This document shows positions 9,691 through 19,122 of a DNA stretch of 64,000 nt, in pieces; the first letter of the stretch is position 1, and each line of letters opens with the position of its first letter. Source of the stretch: Periweissella cryptocerci (GTDB taxonomy: Bacteria; Bacillota; Bacilli; Lactobacillales; Lactobacillaceae). The notes beneath the pieces were generated by a model that had not been told where the DNA came from, did no database searches, and was given only the letters and a program-made list of their open reading frames with translations. The position numbers were made by a program, and so were the translations under genes. Location of the stretch: NCBI RefSeq assembly GCF_004358325.1, contig NZ_CP037940.1:2046001-2110000 (forward strand), given 5' to 3'.

Positions 9691-10551
9691 ATGAGTAATT
9701 ATGGTGCAACACTATCACGAATTCGTAAAAATAAAAATCTATCTTTAGTGGACGCAAGTGCGGGGATCGTTTCAGATTCGTTTTTAGGCAAGTTTGAAAA
9801 AGGCAAAACAGAAATGAGTTTTTCCAAACTAGTCCGTATAATTCAACACTTAAATGTGAGCTTGGAAGAATTTTTGTATTTGGATAATAAGCAGGAAGAT
9901 GATTTTACAATATTATTAGGGGTAGCTGGGGATGCCTATGTGGCAGAAGATATAATTAAGTTACACGAACTTGCCAATGAACAGTTGCAACAATATCACG
10001 CCACCAAGTTAAAATCTTATCGTTGCAATTCAATAATGGTGGAGGGATTGTTGGCGGATTTAACTGATACAGAGATTGATGAAGAAGCGCGGATATTTTT
10101 ATCAGAATACTTAATCGGCATTGATAATTGGACAGCTTATGAATTAACACTGTTTTCAAATGCTTCCCATTTATTGACGGATGCAATGTTGACGAGCATG
10201 TCGGCTAAGATTTTGGAGAAAACTGAGGAACTTATCGGCTTGGCCAAAAACAAACGGATTTTTTTAGAGACGCTACTTAATTTGACGCGAATTTTTATTG
10301 AGAAAGATAATAAAAAGCATGCGCAATTTTTACTGAATGTAATTACGTCAATCAAAAAGGATGAAACACTCTATTTCATAAGAACAAATTTGTTGTTTTT
10401 GACGGGGCTTTTTCACTTGCGGTTTGCTGATAAAGCGTTAGGAATGCAGCAATGTGACGATGCCGTCAAAGTAATGCAAATCTTAGATGATCCAAATTTA
10501 GCGGCGCAGAAACAAAAATATTTAAAGGGATTTTTGAAGAAATGCATTTGA
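9691..10551 (+). CDS. Rgg/GadR/MutR family transcriptional regulator
   Basis: A 286-residue cytoplasmic regulator. ATG 9691 is preferred to the upstream ATG at 9661 because TAAGGAG lies 8 bp before it and the protein then starts with the usual XRE helix-turn-helix (MSNYGATLSRIRKNKNLSLV ... SDSFLGKFEKGKTEMSFSKL). Residues ~75-286 are all-helical with the spacing of the Rgg-type TPR-like peptide-binding domain. Family members sense re-imported short peptides and activate or repress adjacent genes. The neighbours fit: a divergent 34-residue peptide gene, and a large surface protein starting 93 bp downstream behind a copy of the same promoter motif. Confidence 0.85.
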   Translation: MSNYGATLSRIRKNKNLSLVDASAGIVSDSFLGKFEKGKTEMSFSKLVRIIQHLNVSLEEFLYLDNKQEDDFTILLGVAGDAYVAEDIIKLHELANEQLQQYHATKLKSYRCNSIMVEGLLADLTDTEIDEEARIFLSEYLIGIDNWTAYELTLFSNASHLLTDAMLTSMSAKILEKTEELIGLAKNKRIFLETLLNLTRIFIEKDNKKHAQFLLNVITSIKKDETLYFIRTNLLFLTGLFHLRFADKALGMQQCDDAVKVMQILDDPNLAAQKQKYLKGFLKKCI

Positions 10552-10601
10552 ACCGGCATATATGACGAGATGGGTTAGTGGAATCGTTTTTAGATTATTA
10601 T
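10552..10601 (+). promoter_or_regulatory. Candidate Rgg-controlled promoter of the adhesin operon
   Basis: ACCGGCATATATGACGAGAT plus GG begins immediately after the rgg stop. It matches 17 of 22 positions of the box upstream of the divergent peptide gene. A -10-like TATTAT (10596-10601) lies 24 bp past the GAGAT half, compared with 23 bp in the other promoter. Confidence 0.6.
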
Positions 10602-10644
10602 AGTTAATAATAAAAAATATAATAAATCTAAGAAGGTAAGTAAC

Positions 10645-13600
10645 GTGGGAGTAAACGGGACACAAAAGCGTTTTAAGTTGTACAAGTCGGGTAAAAATTG
10701 GTTGATTGCTGGGATTGCAATCGGGGGTATGGCATTAGGTACGACCGCTTCGGCAGATGTAACAGGTTCAAGTGCAACAACTGACGCGAGTGCTGACTCA
10801 ACACAGAGTACTAGGGATAGCGCCGCGTCGTCAAACAGTTCGAAGTTAGTCGTGGTCAATCAGGCTGATGAACAAGCCGCAGCGGCAAATGATACATCTG
10901 CTAGTCAGTCAAAGGACAGCAGTGACGCGGCTGACAAATCGACCGATAATAGCTCCGATACAGCAACCACGAATACAAATGAAGCTGTGTCCACTAATGT
11001 GAAAAACGGCACAAAGGATGACACGAATCCTGAAGGTACTAGAACTGCGGTACCAGCCACGCAAAACGCTGTCAGCGATGATGATGATGAAACAGCACAA
11101 CCAACTAAAACTGTTAATCTGCCTGCTGGAACGTCTGCCGATGATACCAAGAAAGTATTGGCTGACGCTAGTGCCGAATACGAGAAGACACAACAACCAG
11201 TCACGGTCACCCAAGTTGATGCAACCGCTCCAAGCAGTAGTACACCGCAAAAAGCAACAAGCGTTAGCGGAAATGTTACTACAACTGATACAACGAAAAT
11301 TCCAGCGGATTATATCTTTATGCCACTTACTAACGTTGGTGGTACGACGGTAATCTCGAATGAAGGTGGAACTACGGAAGCTAAGGATGCCGATATTAAC
11401 TCAAGTTGGAGTAATTCGGATAAAGGGGTGGCATTCAAGGCAAGTGACATTAAAAATGGCACGACGGCAGTTAGAATTTCAAACGTTGGTTATGATGATG
11501 CCGGCGATTTACTGGATCAAATTTATACGATTAAGAATTTCACGGTTTCACCTGATATAACTGATGATGATATTAAGAACGCTGGTATTCGGGTGAATGC
11601 CGACAGTATTGATGTCGAAGGTTTAACGTCGCTGCAATATACAGTGAACTACGTGAAGTCAGGTACGAAAACCCAAGTTAATCTCCCCGGATTAGTGGTG
11701 TTAACTGACTTAGACAAGGCTCAATCATTTACCTTGAGTAAAGCCGACTTCAATAAAGTCGACACGGTATATGTACCAGTGACTGCCAATGGTACGAACA
11801 ATGTTTATGAATACAAGAACAGTGACGATAGTGTTGCATTCATGGGAACCGAAGCTACCGATAATACCGCCGATGGTGCGGTGCAGTTAGCCATGGCCAA
11901 CGTGAATGGAATAACATTTACGTATGAACCGCGCGACGTCAAGATTATTGCGGTTGATCCAGACGCAACAGGCAACGCGGACACTGATACATGGCATAAT
12001 CGGGGACGTGATATTAACTTTGGTACACCAAGTATTAAGTACGGAATTAGTGACACCTCGACACCTAAGTTAACGGTTAGCACTACGAAACTTGCAAACA
12101 CCACCGCAAGCTACACGTATAAGATTACGCAAACTGTGGCGGCATCCGACAAATCTAGTTACTATTCAACCGGTTCATTCACACTGACAATTGATGATGG
12201 GAAGACTGATTCTGTCAAAGTTGATCCAAGCACGATTGTAATTAAAGATATGATGACTGGCAAAATGGTTACGGGGCTGACACCAACTATTGATGGTAAT
12301 ACGATTACATTCAATCTTAAAAGTAAGCTCAACTCCGCTGATTTCTATGGTAAGCGCTATGAAATTACAATTGGGGCAACGGCCCAAGATAAATTGCAAG
12401 GCGACTATGATGTTAAGGCAGCGGTTGTATGGACTTTTAATGGGGACGAAGAATCTTCTAAAACAGTGACAACGACTGTGCCGGCAGCTAAAGGTCAGAT
12501 TACCGTCCAATATCTCAGCAAACACACTGGTAAAGTATTAGGTGCCCCAGTAACAGTTGATATGACTTATGGCGATACACTGAACTTACCCCAAATCAAT
12601 CAACCGACAGGCTATTCAATTGATTTGCCAGATAGTGTGAATGTTGATGGGACGTGGACGGGACAAAAATTAGCCACGTACTATTACAATCCCAACGAAG
12701 GCGTAATCACAGTACACTACGTGAATAAACGGACTGGCAAAAAAATTGCACCTGATAAGACAGTAGCAGTTATTTATGACGATCCGTTTACGTTACCAAC
12801 GATTGCGACACCAGCTGGCTACACGGTGGATAACGGTAATGCGGTCATGGTGAAAGGCACGCAAACGTGGACAGGACAAAAAGAGGCAACGTTTAATTTC
12901 AATCCAAAACTCGTTACGATGCAAGTGGAACACATTGATGACTGGGATAACATCTTAAAAACGGAAACTGTAAAAGGATATGTAGGTGATGATTATACAT
13001 TGACACCAGTCAAGGAATCACCTTGGTATGAAGTTTTATTAACTAAGGATGTGGCCAAGTTAACCGGTGAATATAGCAGTAATCCGAAGAAGATAGTATT
13101 GCATTATGGCCAAGGTTATAACGAAGATCAATATAATGCCAATGCAACTTGGGTAGCACCAGTGTTCGATGGTAATGGTCGTTTAATTGGGTACAGTCAA
13201 GTTTTCGGTAATGATGGATCACGATACGGGGCACTAGACTTCTTATTAGATACTGACGCTCCCGCTGGAACAGTCGGTAAGTTAAAAGTTGGGGTCTTAA
13301 TGGACAACACCGATCCTGATGTTTTCGCACCTATCAAAACTTTAAAATCCGGTGAAACAATGACGTTGCCTGGCGATAAAAAGACGACAATTACAATCAC
13401 ATGGACAAAAGATGGGGCTTTAAAAGTTGTACATTCAGTGAACAAGAATTATCCAGACGGCGATATTATTAATATGACCCCTACTGGAGAAATTACCTTG
13501 AAACTGAAGCAAGTGACGTTTAAAACGGGGATGAAACTGACTAGCAACAATACGAATGATGAATACACGCAAAAGTGGACGAACGGTATGAAAACGACCG

Positions 13601-14475
13601 TGTCACGGCAAGTTAAAGGTATCCTAGAAGTCAAAGTGACTGATAGTAAGGGAAACTTAGTTAAGACGGTTAGTGTCAGTAATAATGGCACCAAACGAAT
13701 TAAATTAAGCGATAACGAATACATCGTTGTTACTGATAATGGTAGTAGGGGCGTTGAAACAGCTGTGTACACCCGTAAAGCTGGTAGTAAGAACTTTAAG
13801 GTGCAATCAATGACGGTGAACGCCGATAACATGTTGATTGGGTTAGTAACTGGTAACGCTGATAACCACTTCCGATTATTGGATCGTAAGGTGTATAAGT
13901 ATCAACAAGATTACGAATGGGGCGCAGATGATGGCCAGATTGTGCCTAAATATGCTGGCATGATTATTGAAAAAGAAAATATCACCCATGGTACTGCGAA
14001 GCAATTAGGACTCAAGAGTGACCATAAGGGAACGATTTGGTTAGACACAGTTACGTACCGGAATGGTGATAAAATGTTGAATTACAATATTGGTAATTAC
14101 ATTTATTCGTTCTATACCAAGAATGGTAAAACGCGTCTCGGTATTTTTGATGCAAAAACGTACAAGTTAATCAAAATAATTCCCATTAATAATGAAACAG
14201 CCTATTTCACGTTTAAAGGTCAACAATTCAAGGCAAACCAAGCAGGAACTATGTTGCAAGCATTATCAGGTTCGACAGGTGTTAGTTCCACTGGATATCA
14301 GTCGTCATCAACCAATGGTAAACAAAGCGTGAGTGGTACGCCAAATATTAAGCACCAAGGAATGCTACCACAAACCGGCTATGCAGCTGGACACGATAAT
14401 ATGCTGATTGTTTTAGGGCTAATGTTATTAGGAATTGCGATGGGAGTAATGGGGAAAGGGAAGAAACATGAATAA
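10645..14475 (+). CDS. LPQTG-anchored MucBP-type surface adhesin
   Basis: A 1276-residue cell-wall-anchored protein, probably an adhesin. It starts at GTG 10645 after AAGAAGGTAAG. Residues 11-19 (KLYKSGKNW) are the KxYKxGKxW signal motif, followed by a hydrophobic core ending TTASA. Residues ~40-210 are a low-complexity S/T/D/A stalk. The middle holds strand-rich modules. Two MucBP-like repeats follow (ITVQYLSKHTGKVLGAPVTV ... at ~619 and ITVHYVNKRTGKKIAPDKTV ... at ~691), the family that binds mucin. The C-terminus has LPQTG (1241-1245), a membrane segment and a basic tail for sortase. Its last 8 bp overlap the next gene. The upstream motif shared with the peptide gene suggests Rgg control. 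Confidence 0.9.
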   Translation: MGVNGTQKRFKLYKSGKNWLIAGIAIGGMALGTTASADVTGSSATTDASADSTQSTRDSAASSNSSKLVVVNQADEQAAAANDTSASQSKDSSDAADKSTDNSSDTATTNTNEAVSTNVKNGTKDDTNPEGTRTAVPATQNAVSDDDDETAQPTKTVNLPAGTSADDTKKVLADASAEYEKTQQPVTVTQVDATAPSSSTPQKATSVSGNVTTTDTTKIPADYIFMPLTNVGGTTVISNEGGTTEAKDADINSSWSNSDKGVAFKASDIKNGTTAVRISNVGYDDAGDLLDQIYTIKNFTVSPDITDDDIKNAGIRVNADSIDVEGLTSLQYTVNYVKSGTKTQVNLPGLVVLTDLDKAQSFTLSKADFNKVDTVYVPVTANGTNNVYEYKNSDDSVAFMGTEATDNTADGAVQLAMANVNGITFTYEPRDVKIIAVDPDATGNADTDTWHNRGRDINFGTPSIKYGISDTSTPKLTVSTTKLANTTASYTYKITQTVAASDKSSYYSTGSFTLTIDDGKTDSVKVDPSTIVIKDMMTGKMVTGLTPTIDGNTITFNLKSKLNSADFYGKRYEITIGATAQDKLQGDYDVKAAVVWTFNGDEESSKTVTTTVPAAKGQITVQYLSKHTGKVLGAPVTVDMTYGDTLNLPQINQPTGYSIDLPDSVNVDGTWTGQKLATYYYNPNEGVITVHYVNKRTGKKIAPDKTVAVIYDDPFTLPTIATPAGYTVDNGNAVMVKGTQTWTGQKEATFNFNPKLVTMQVEHIDDWDNILKTETVKGYVGDDYTLTPVKESPWYEVLLTKDVAKLTGEYSSNPKKIVLHYGQGYNEDQYNANATWVAPVFDGNGRLIGYSQVFGNDGSRYGALDFLLDTDAPAGTVGKLKVGVLMDNTDPDVFAPIKTLKSGETMTLPGDKKTTITITWTKDGALKVVHSVNKNYPDGDIINMTPTGEITLKLKQVTFKTGMKLTSNNTNDEYTQKWTNGMKTTVSRQVKGILEVKVTDSKGNLVKTVSVSNNGTKRIKLSDNEYIVVTDNGSRGVETAVYTRKAGSKNFKVQSMTVNADNMLIGLVTGNADNHFRLLDRKVYKYQQDYEWGADDGQIVPKYAGMIIEKENITHGTAKQLGLKSDHKGTIWLDTVTYRNGDKMLNYNIGNYIYSFYTKNGKTRLGIFDAKTYKLIKIIPINNETAYFTFKGQQFKANQAGTMLQALSGSTGVSSTGYQSSSTNGKQSVSGTPNIKHQGMLPQTGYAAGHDNMLIVLGLMLLGIAMGVMGKGKKHE

Positions 14476-15952
14476 GATTGTAATTGGAATTATGAGTTTT
14501 ATTTTAGTATTACCAATGATGTTACAGAGTGTGGCGGTGGTTGAAGCTGCACAAATCACAAAAATCCCGACTATGTACGGTGTTCTGGATTCTAATCAAC
14601 AAAATAGTATTCAAAACGATTGGAATAATTCAAAGCCAAAGCCAAAACCGAAGGAAAATTGGAGTAGTACTAGTAAGGTATCAACGCTCACGATGTTACC
14701 TTATAAAAATTCGAGTGTTAAGGGGCAAAATATTAATGTAATAAAGAAGATGTCAGCGGCACCAATGAGTAGCGCAGAAGTTTATGTCAATGGATTTAAA
14801 GTTAGCCCTTTTTATCATATATTTTTTAAAAAATTTAAGCTAAAACATACTGTTGGCAATAAGCTTCCTGCAAAACATGGTAAATTTGCTACGTTTATTT
14901 TTCAGAATCAAATAGGTGCAAGCAAAAGCCCCAATATACCAAAAATTAAAGGAAAAAAAGCAAATTCGCTTTCGATGCAGGGAGCAGTTCAAGATGGAAA
15001 ATATATGTATATTGTGGCAACCTATCGCAAAACGGGAAGTCCTGCAGCGAATAACAATCGTAGTGGCAGGATTATTCGATATAATCTTGGCAAAATAAAA
15101 AATTTTCAAAAAAAGGTTAATACGTCAAAGACACTTCATAAAGATCAAAAAAATACAGCATTTAGAGATTATTTAGAATCACATAGCATAAAGGGGAAGG
15201 CACTTAACACTGCAAAGGCAAAAAGTATTAATAAAAGACTCAAAAAATATTCCCCAAAGTTGAAAGGTGCGGTTAAGTACTCAGGTGTGATCAAAGGAAT
15301 TGGTCATGGACAAGCAATTACAATAGGCAAATTGGATAATTCCAATACTAAAGGATTAGTAATTGCATCTGTGACAGATAATGTCGGAAAGAGTAAATTG
15401 AAATCGACAATTTTCTTTATTTCTAAAAAAACAATGAGCATTAAATCAATGAAAAAAGGAACTGTTTATTTCAAGTATAATAAAAGGTATTATCAACCTA
15501 GAACACTAAGTTATTATGCTGGGCAATATTATTTTGGTATTAAAGGAGCCACTCAGAAATATAAAAAAAGTAAGATAAAGCGAATGGCTGTTTTATTAGG
15601 CTCCTTCAAACTAAGAGGTAAAGGGAAAAAACTACAAATGAAAGCACCAAGAATTTCAGCAACTCGAAATTTAACATTTGTCGGTTCTGATTTACAGGGA
15701 ACAGCAATTTCTAATAAAAGAGTTTATTTTGTCGGAAATAATGCATATCAATCGGTACCATTAGGTAAATTTATGCATGGGGGACTGAAAATTAAAAATG
15801 TCTCCTATACTAGGTGGAATGCGACGCGAGGTGGTCGCTCAACGGAATCTGAGGCGATTGCATTTAGCAATACTGGATCAAACCCATCGGCATATTTATT
15901 TGAGACATGGTATCCATCTAGTTTTAAGGCAAATCAAACAATTAGGCAATAA
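14468..15952 (+). CDS. Secreted protein, propeller-like, adhesin operon
   Basis: A 494-residue exported protein with no recognised family. The ATG overlaps the adhesin stop by 8 bp, so translation is probably coupled. A signal peptide spans residues ~1-27 (ending VVEAA). The mature protein is basic and rich in K, S, N and I. Blocks such as SMQGAVQDGKYMYIVATYRK, GRIIRYNLGKI and GIGHGQAITIG match the order and spacing of KYMY, VIRYN and GHGQ in the secreted protein at 2979-4118, so the two are distant relatives. The codons are more AT-rich than in the adhesin, as in the downstream paralogue array, which may mean a separate origin. Confidence 0.8.
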   Translation: MNKIVIGIMSFILVLPMMLQSVAVVEAAQITKIPTMYGVLDSNQQNSIQNDWNNSKPKPKPKENWSSTSKVSTLTMLPYKNSSVKGQNINVIKKMSAAPMSSAEVYVNGFKVSPFYHIFFKKFKLKHTVGNKLPAKHGKFATFIFQNQIGASKSPNIPKIKGKKANSLSMQGAVQDGKYMYIVATYRKTGSPAANNNRSGRIIRYNLGKIKNFQKKVNTSKTLHKDQKNTAFRDYLESHSIKGKALNTAKAKSINKRLKKYSPKLKGAVKYSGVIKGIGHGQAITIGKLDNSNTKGLVIASVTDNVGKSKLKSTIFFISKKTMSIKSMKKGTVYFKYNKRYYQPRTLSYYAGQYYFGIKGATQKYKKSKIKRMAVLLGSFKLRGKGKKLQMKAPRISATRNLTFVGSDLQGTAISNKRVYFVGNNAYQSVPLGKFMHGGLKIKNVSYTRWNATRGGRSTESEAIAFSNTGSNPSAYLFETWYPSSFKANQTIRQ

Positions 15953-15968
15953 TGAATAGGAGAAAAAA

Positions 15969-16931
15969 ATGAAAAAACTTATAGTATTGGTGAGCTTGGT
16001 AGGCTTTTTTATTACAATTAGTCCCTTATCTTCTGTACATGCAGAAACTGGAGACGTAAGTAAATCGGGATTATCCGTTAATAATCAGGGTACTTGGAAA
16101 AAACTTAGCAAGAAGAAACAAGCGGAAATTAAACAGCCAATTCCGAAACGCTATCGCGGCACGTGGTATGCGTGGAATGTTTTACGCAAACGTAAGGAAC
16201 GCGTGAAGATTGGTGCGCAATCATATGAGTTTGCGTTTAAAAATGCCAAGGGAAAATATGTGACACTTGATAAATTCAGTGATTCTAAGCTAGCGACTTG
16301 GAAAACTAAATATGACCATTTGGCAGTCAAAAAGGTGCTTAAAGTCAAAGGCAACAAGTATAAATTTTTTGAAGAAAATTTTACATTGAATCGAACGAAG
16401 CAAGGTGTCCGTGTGTCATTACCCGAAGTGTGGCTTGATAGGATGAATCATAATTCGCGGGTTACGTTTCGGCATAAAATGAAAAAACCAGCCAAGGCTA
16501 AATACAAGATGACAAGAGCATTTTTGAGCAAACAAGATTTTGTTTCAGCTTATTTTTATCATGGCGATGTTCAATACACGATGAATTTTAATAAAAAAAC
16601 GAACCATATGTTGTTTGATCTTCAGTCAATTTGGAGCGATTTAGGTTCGGTTACACACTCTGATACACAAGCATTAATGGCGAGTGGGGACATAGATGCA
16701 TATCAAGATGTTGTAAGTGAAAAATTCGCTGGAAATAAAGTCACTCTACTGGTAACATCTGGCTGGGGAGATTCATATTATAAAATTCAGCTCAAACGTA
16801 TTGGAAGAGAGTATTTTGAAATTAATAAAATCCCCAAAAAGAATGAATGGTTTAACGGAAAAAAAGTTTACCGGACACCAACATTATTTGGTAAGCGATT
16901 TGTGAAAAGTCACTTGTGGTATTCAAACTAG
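15969..16931 (+). CDS. Secreted RGTWY-family protein, paralogue 1
   Basis: A 320-residue exported protein, first of six tandem paralogues. The start is ATG 15969 after TAGGAG. The signal peptide ends SVHA (signal peptidase I type). The conserved N-terminal half reads TWKKLSKKKQAEIKQPIPKR followed by YRGTWYAWN, then a basic strand-rich region ending KFFEENFTLNRTKQGVRVSL. The C-terminal half is more variable and ends RTPTLFGKRFVKS. IPKxxRGTWY blocks occur in many small extracellular proteins of lactobacilli, where the fold is thought to be barrel-like; no activity is known. It lies 16 bp after the previous gene, so it may belong to the adhesin operon. Confidence 0.82.
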   Translation: MKKLIVLVSLVGFFITISPLSSVHAETGDVSKSGLSVNNQGTWKKLSKKKQAEIKQPIPKRYRGTWYAWNVLRKRKERVKIGAQSYEFAFKNAKGKYVTLDKFSDSKLATWKTKYDHLAVKKVLKVKGNKYKFFEENFTLNRTKQGVRVSLPEVWLDRMNHNSRVTFRHKMKKPAKAKYKMTRAFLSKQDFVSAYFYHGDVQYTMNFNKKTNHMLFDLQSIWSDLGSVTHSDTQALMASGDIDAYQDVVSEKFAGNKVTLLVTSGWGDSYYKIQLKRIGREYFEINKIPKKNEWFNGKKVYRTPTLFGKRFVKSHLWYSN

Positions 16932-16945
16932 AGAATTGGGTTTCA

Positions 16946-16990
16946 TGGAACGGGTAAAAAGTCGTTCCTATTACATAATTAAAGTTAGGG
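16946..16990 (+). promoter_or_regulatory. Inter-paralogue hairpin element 1
   Basis: GGAACG/CGTTCC stem, then TATTACATAATTAAAGTTAGG. It is the most diverged member of a set of six hairpin-plus-(GGT)ACATAA elements found after each paralogue. Confidence 0.6.
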
Positions 16991-17046
16991 TGTAAAGACA
17001 TTAGAACTACCACTAGGGTGTAACATCTTAAAGTTGAGGGAAAGCA

Positions 17047-18017
17047 GTGAAAAAAATTATGTTAATGCTTGGCCTAGTTACATTTGTGGTAACTATCGCT
17101 TTGACCATATCCGCTTGCAGTGCAAGTACAGGGCACAGCGTACATGGTGTGGCAGGCATTGTTACTCGTAATACAGGTGAATGGAAAACGTTAAGTAAAA
17201 AGAAACAGAAGGAAATTAGTAAACCAATTCCAAAAAAATATCGCGGAACTTGGTACACGTGGAATGTGTTTAAAAATCGTAAAGAACGGGTTCAAATCAA
17301 GGATCGCAGTTTGGAATATGCATACCGAACAAAAAAAGGAAAGTACGTTGCCCTTGATCGGTACCAAGGGAATAAGTTAGCTGCATGGACAACTAAATAT
17401 GGACATTTGTCTGTTAATTATATTTTGAAGACGAAATCGGGTGATAAGTATAAATTTTTTGCTGAAAATTTTACACTGAATCGAACTAAGCAAGGCGTAC
17501 GGGTTACGATACCCGCAATTTGGAATACCACCATTAATTATAATAAAAAAATTACGTTTCGGAAAAAGATGAAAAACCGGCCATGGGCAAATTTAAAATG
17601 ACCAAAGCATTTTTATATAAATCAGGGCATTTATCACCATATTTCAGCAAGTACGATATTTATTATGAATGGAAGTTCAATAAGAAGATGACTCGTTTTT
17701 GGTTTGACACACAAGCTATTTGGAATGGGGATGGTCCAAATGCAGGTGGGGATGTTGAACTTTTAGATTCAGCCGGTAATAGTGAATCCTATTCGGACAT
17801 AGAGAGTACCACATTCAAGGGAAATACGGTTACGTTAATTGTATCCCCACCAACAGGTGCACTCGATGGTTACTATAAAATTAAAATAGAACGCATCAGT
17901 AAACGGTACTTTGTTGTTAAAAAGATTCCTAAGCCTAATGAACGGTTTAACGGCAAGAAAGTGTATCGTACACCATCTTTATTCGGTGTTAGATTCGTTA
18001 ATTCAGAGCTTGTGTAA
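17047..18017 (+). pseudogene. Secreted RGTWY-family protein, paralogue 2, frameshifted
   Basis: The reading frame breaks at 17576/17577: the sequence reads GATGAAAAACCGGCCATGGG where the intact paralogue at 21319 has AAAAAGCCGG, so one G is missing. Before the break, 176 codons encode the signal peptide (GTG start at 17047, MLGLVTFVVTIALTISACSA) and the conserved EWKTLSKKKQKEIS ... RGTWYTWN half. After it, the second frame continues normally to RTPSLFGVRFVNSELV. If the base is really missing, the product is a 184-residue truncated protein; a single-base read error in the A-run is the alternative. Otherwise it is ~85% like paralogues 5 and 6 by eye. Confidence 0.85.
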
Positions 18018-18039
18018 GATAAGGGAATATTTAACATTT

Positions 18040-18070
18040 GGAGTGGAAACTAACCACTCCGGGTACATAG
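18040..18070 (+). promoter_or_regulatory. Inter-paralogue hairpin element 2
   Basis: GGAGTGG-AAACTAA-CCACTCC stem-loop followed by GGGTACATAG. It has no T-run, so it is not a standard terminator. Confidence 0.7.
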
Positions 18071-18091
18071 AAAAACTAATTGGAGAATATT

Positions 18092-19069
18092 ATGAAAAAA
18101 TTCATAATGATGCTTGGCCTAGTTACATTTGTGGTAACTATTGCCTTGACCACATCTGCTTGCAGTGCAAGCACAGGGCACAGCGTACATGGTGTGGCAG
18201 GCATCGTTACCCGTAATACGGGAGAGTGGAAAACGTTAAGTAAAAAGAAACAGAAGGAAATAAGTAAACCAATTCCTAAAAAATATCGCGGAACTTGGTA
18301 CACGTGGAATGTGTTTAAAAATCGTAAAGAACGGGTTCAAATCAAGGCTCGCAGCTTGGAATATGCATACCGAACAAAAAAAGGAAAGTATGTTGCCCTT
18401 GATCGGTACCAAGGGAATAAGTTAGCTGCATGGACAACTAAATATGGACATTTGTCAGTTAATTATATTTTGAAGACGAAATCGGGTGGTAAGTATAAAT
18501 TTTTTGCTGAAAATTTTACGCTGAATAGAACTAAGCAAGGTGTACGGGTTACTCTACCAACATATTGGGTTGATACAATTAATCATAATAAAAAAATCAC
18601 AGTACGAAAAAAAATGCGGAAACCCCTAATGGGACATAATAAAATGAGTAAAAGTTTTTTTGACAGAAAAACTTTTGTCTCTCCTTATTTTGAAAAAGAA
18701 GATATTTACTATACGATGAAGTTTAATAAGCATATGACACAAATGTTATTTGATTCACAGACGATTTGGAGTAACTCAGGAGCGAACACAAATATTGATA
18801 CGGACGCCTTATCTGCCGGTGGAGATTCCTCGCTATATTCAAAAATCAAATATATTTCTTTTAAAGGAAATAAAATAACCATGATTGTCGATCCACCCGC
18901 AAGTATGGTTAATGGATATTACAGAATCCAACTCGAACGATTAAGTAAAAAATATTTTGTAGTTAAGAAGACCCCAAAAATAAAAGAATACTACGATGGT
19001 CATAGAGTGTACAGAACTTCAAGTTTGTTTGGTGTTCGGTTTGCTGCAAGTGCCTTTTATAAAAAGTAG
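18092..19069 (+). CDS. Secreted RGTWY-family protein, paralogue 3 (mosaic)
   Basis: A 325-residue exported protein. ATG 18092 is chosen over 18080 because GGAGA lies 7 bp upstream. The signal peptide ends SACSA. Residues 1-~155 are nearly identical to paralogues 2, 5 and 6 (NTGEWKTLSKKKQKEIS, RGTWYTWNVFKNRKERVQIK, LDRYQGNKLAAWTTKYGHLS). From about GVRVTLP onward the sequence instead follows paralogues 1 and 4 (INHNKKITVRKKM, SQTIWSNSGAN, ALSAGGDSS). Such a switch points to gene conversion or unequal recombination within the array. Confidence 0.82.
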   Translation: MKKFIMMLGLVTFVVTIALTTSACSASTGHSVHGVAGIVTRNTGEWKTLSKKKQKEISKPIPKKYRGTWYTWNVFKNRKERVQIKARSLEYAYRTKKGKYVALDRYQGNKLAAWTTKYGHLSVNYILKTKSGGKYKFFAENFTLNRTKQGVRVTLPTYWVDTINHNKKITVRKKMRKPLMGHNKMSKSFFDRKTFVSPYFEKEDIYYTMKFNKHMTQMLFDSQTIWSNSGANTNIDTDALSAGGDSSLYSKIKYISFKGNKITMIVDPPASMVNGYYRIQLERLSKKYFVVKKTPKIKEYYDGHRVYRTSSLFGVRFAASAFYKK

Positions 19070-19082
19070 AAAATGTTTTCAG

Positions 19083-19110
19083 GAGTGAGGGTACTCACTC
19101 TGGTACATAA
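19083..19110 (+). promoter_or_regulatory. Inter-paralogue hairpin element 3
   Basis: GAGTGAG-GGTA-CTCACTC stem-loop followed by TGGTACATAA. The stem sequence differs from elements 2 and 5 but pairing is kept. Confidence 0.7.
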
Positions 19111-19122
19111 GAAGGGTGAGAG

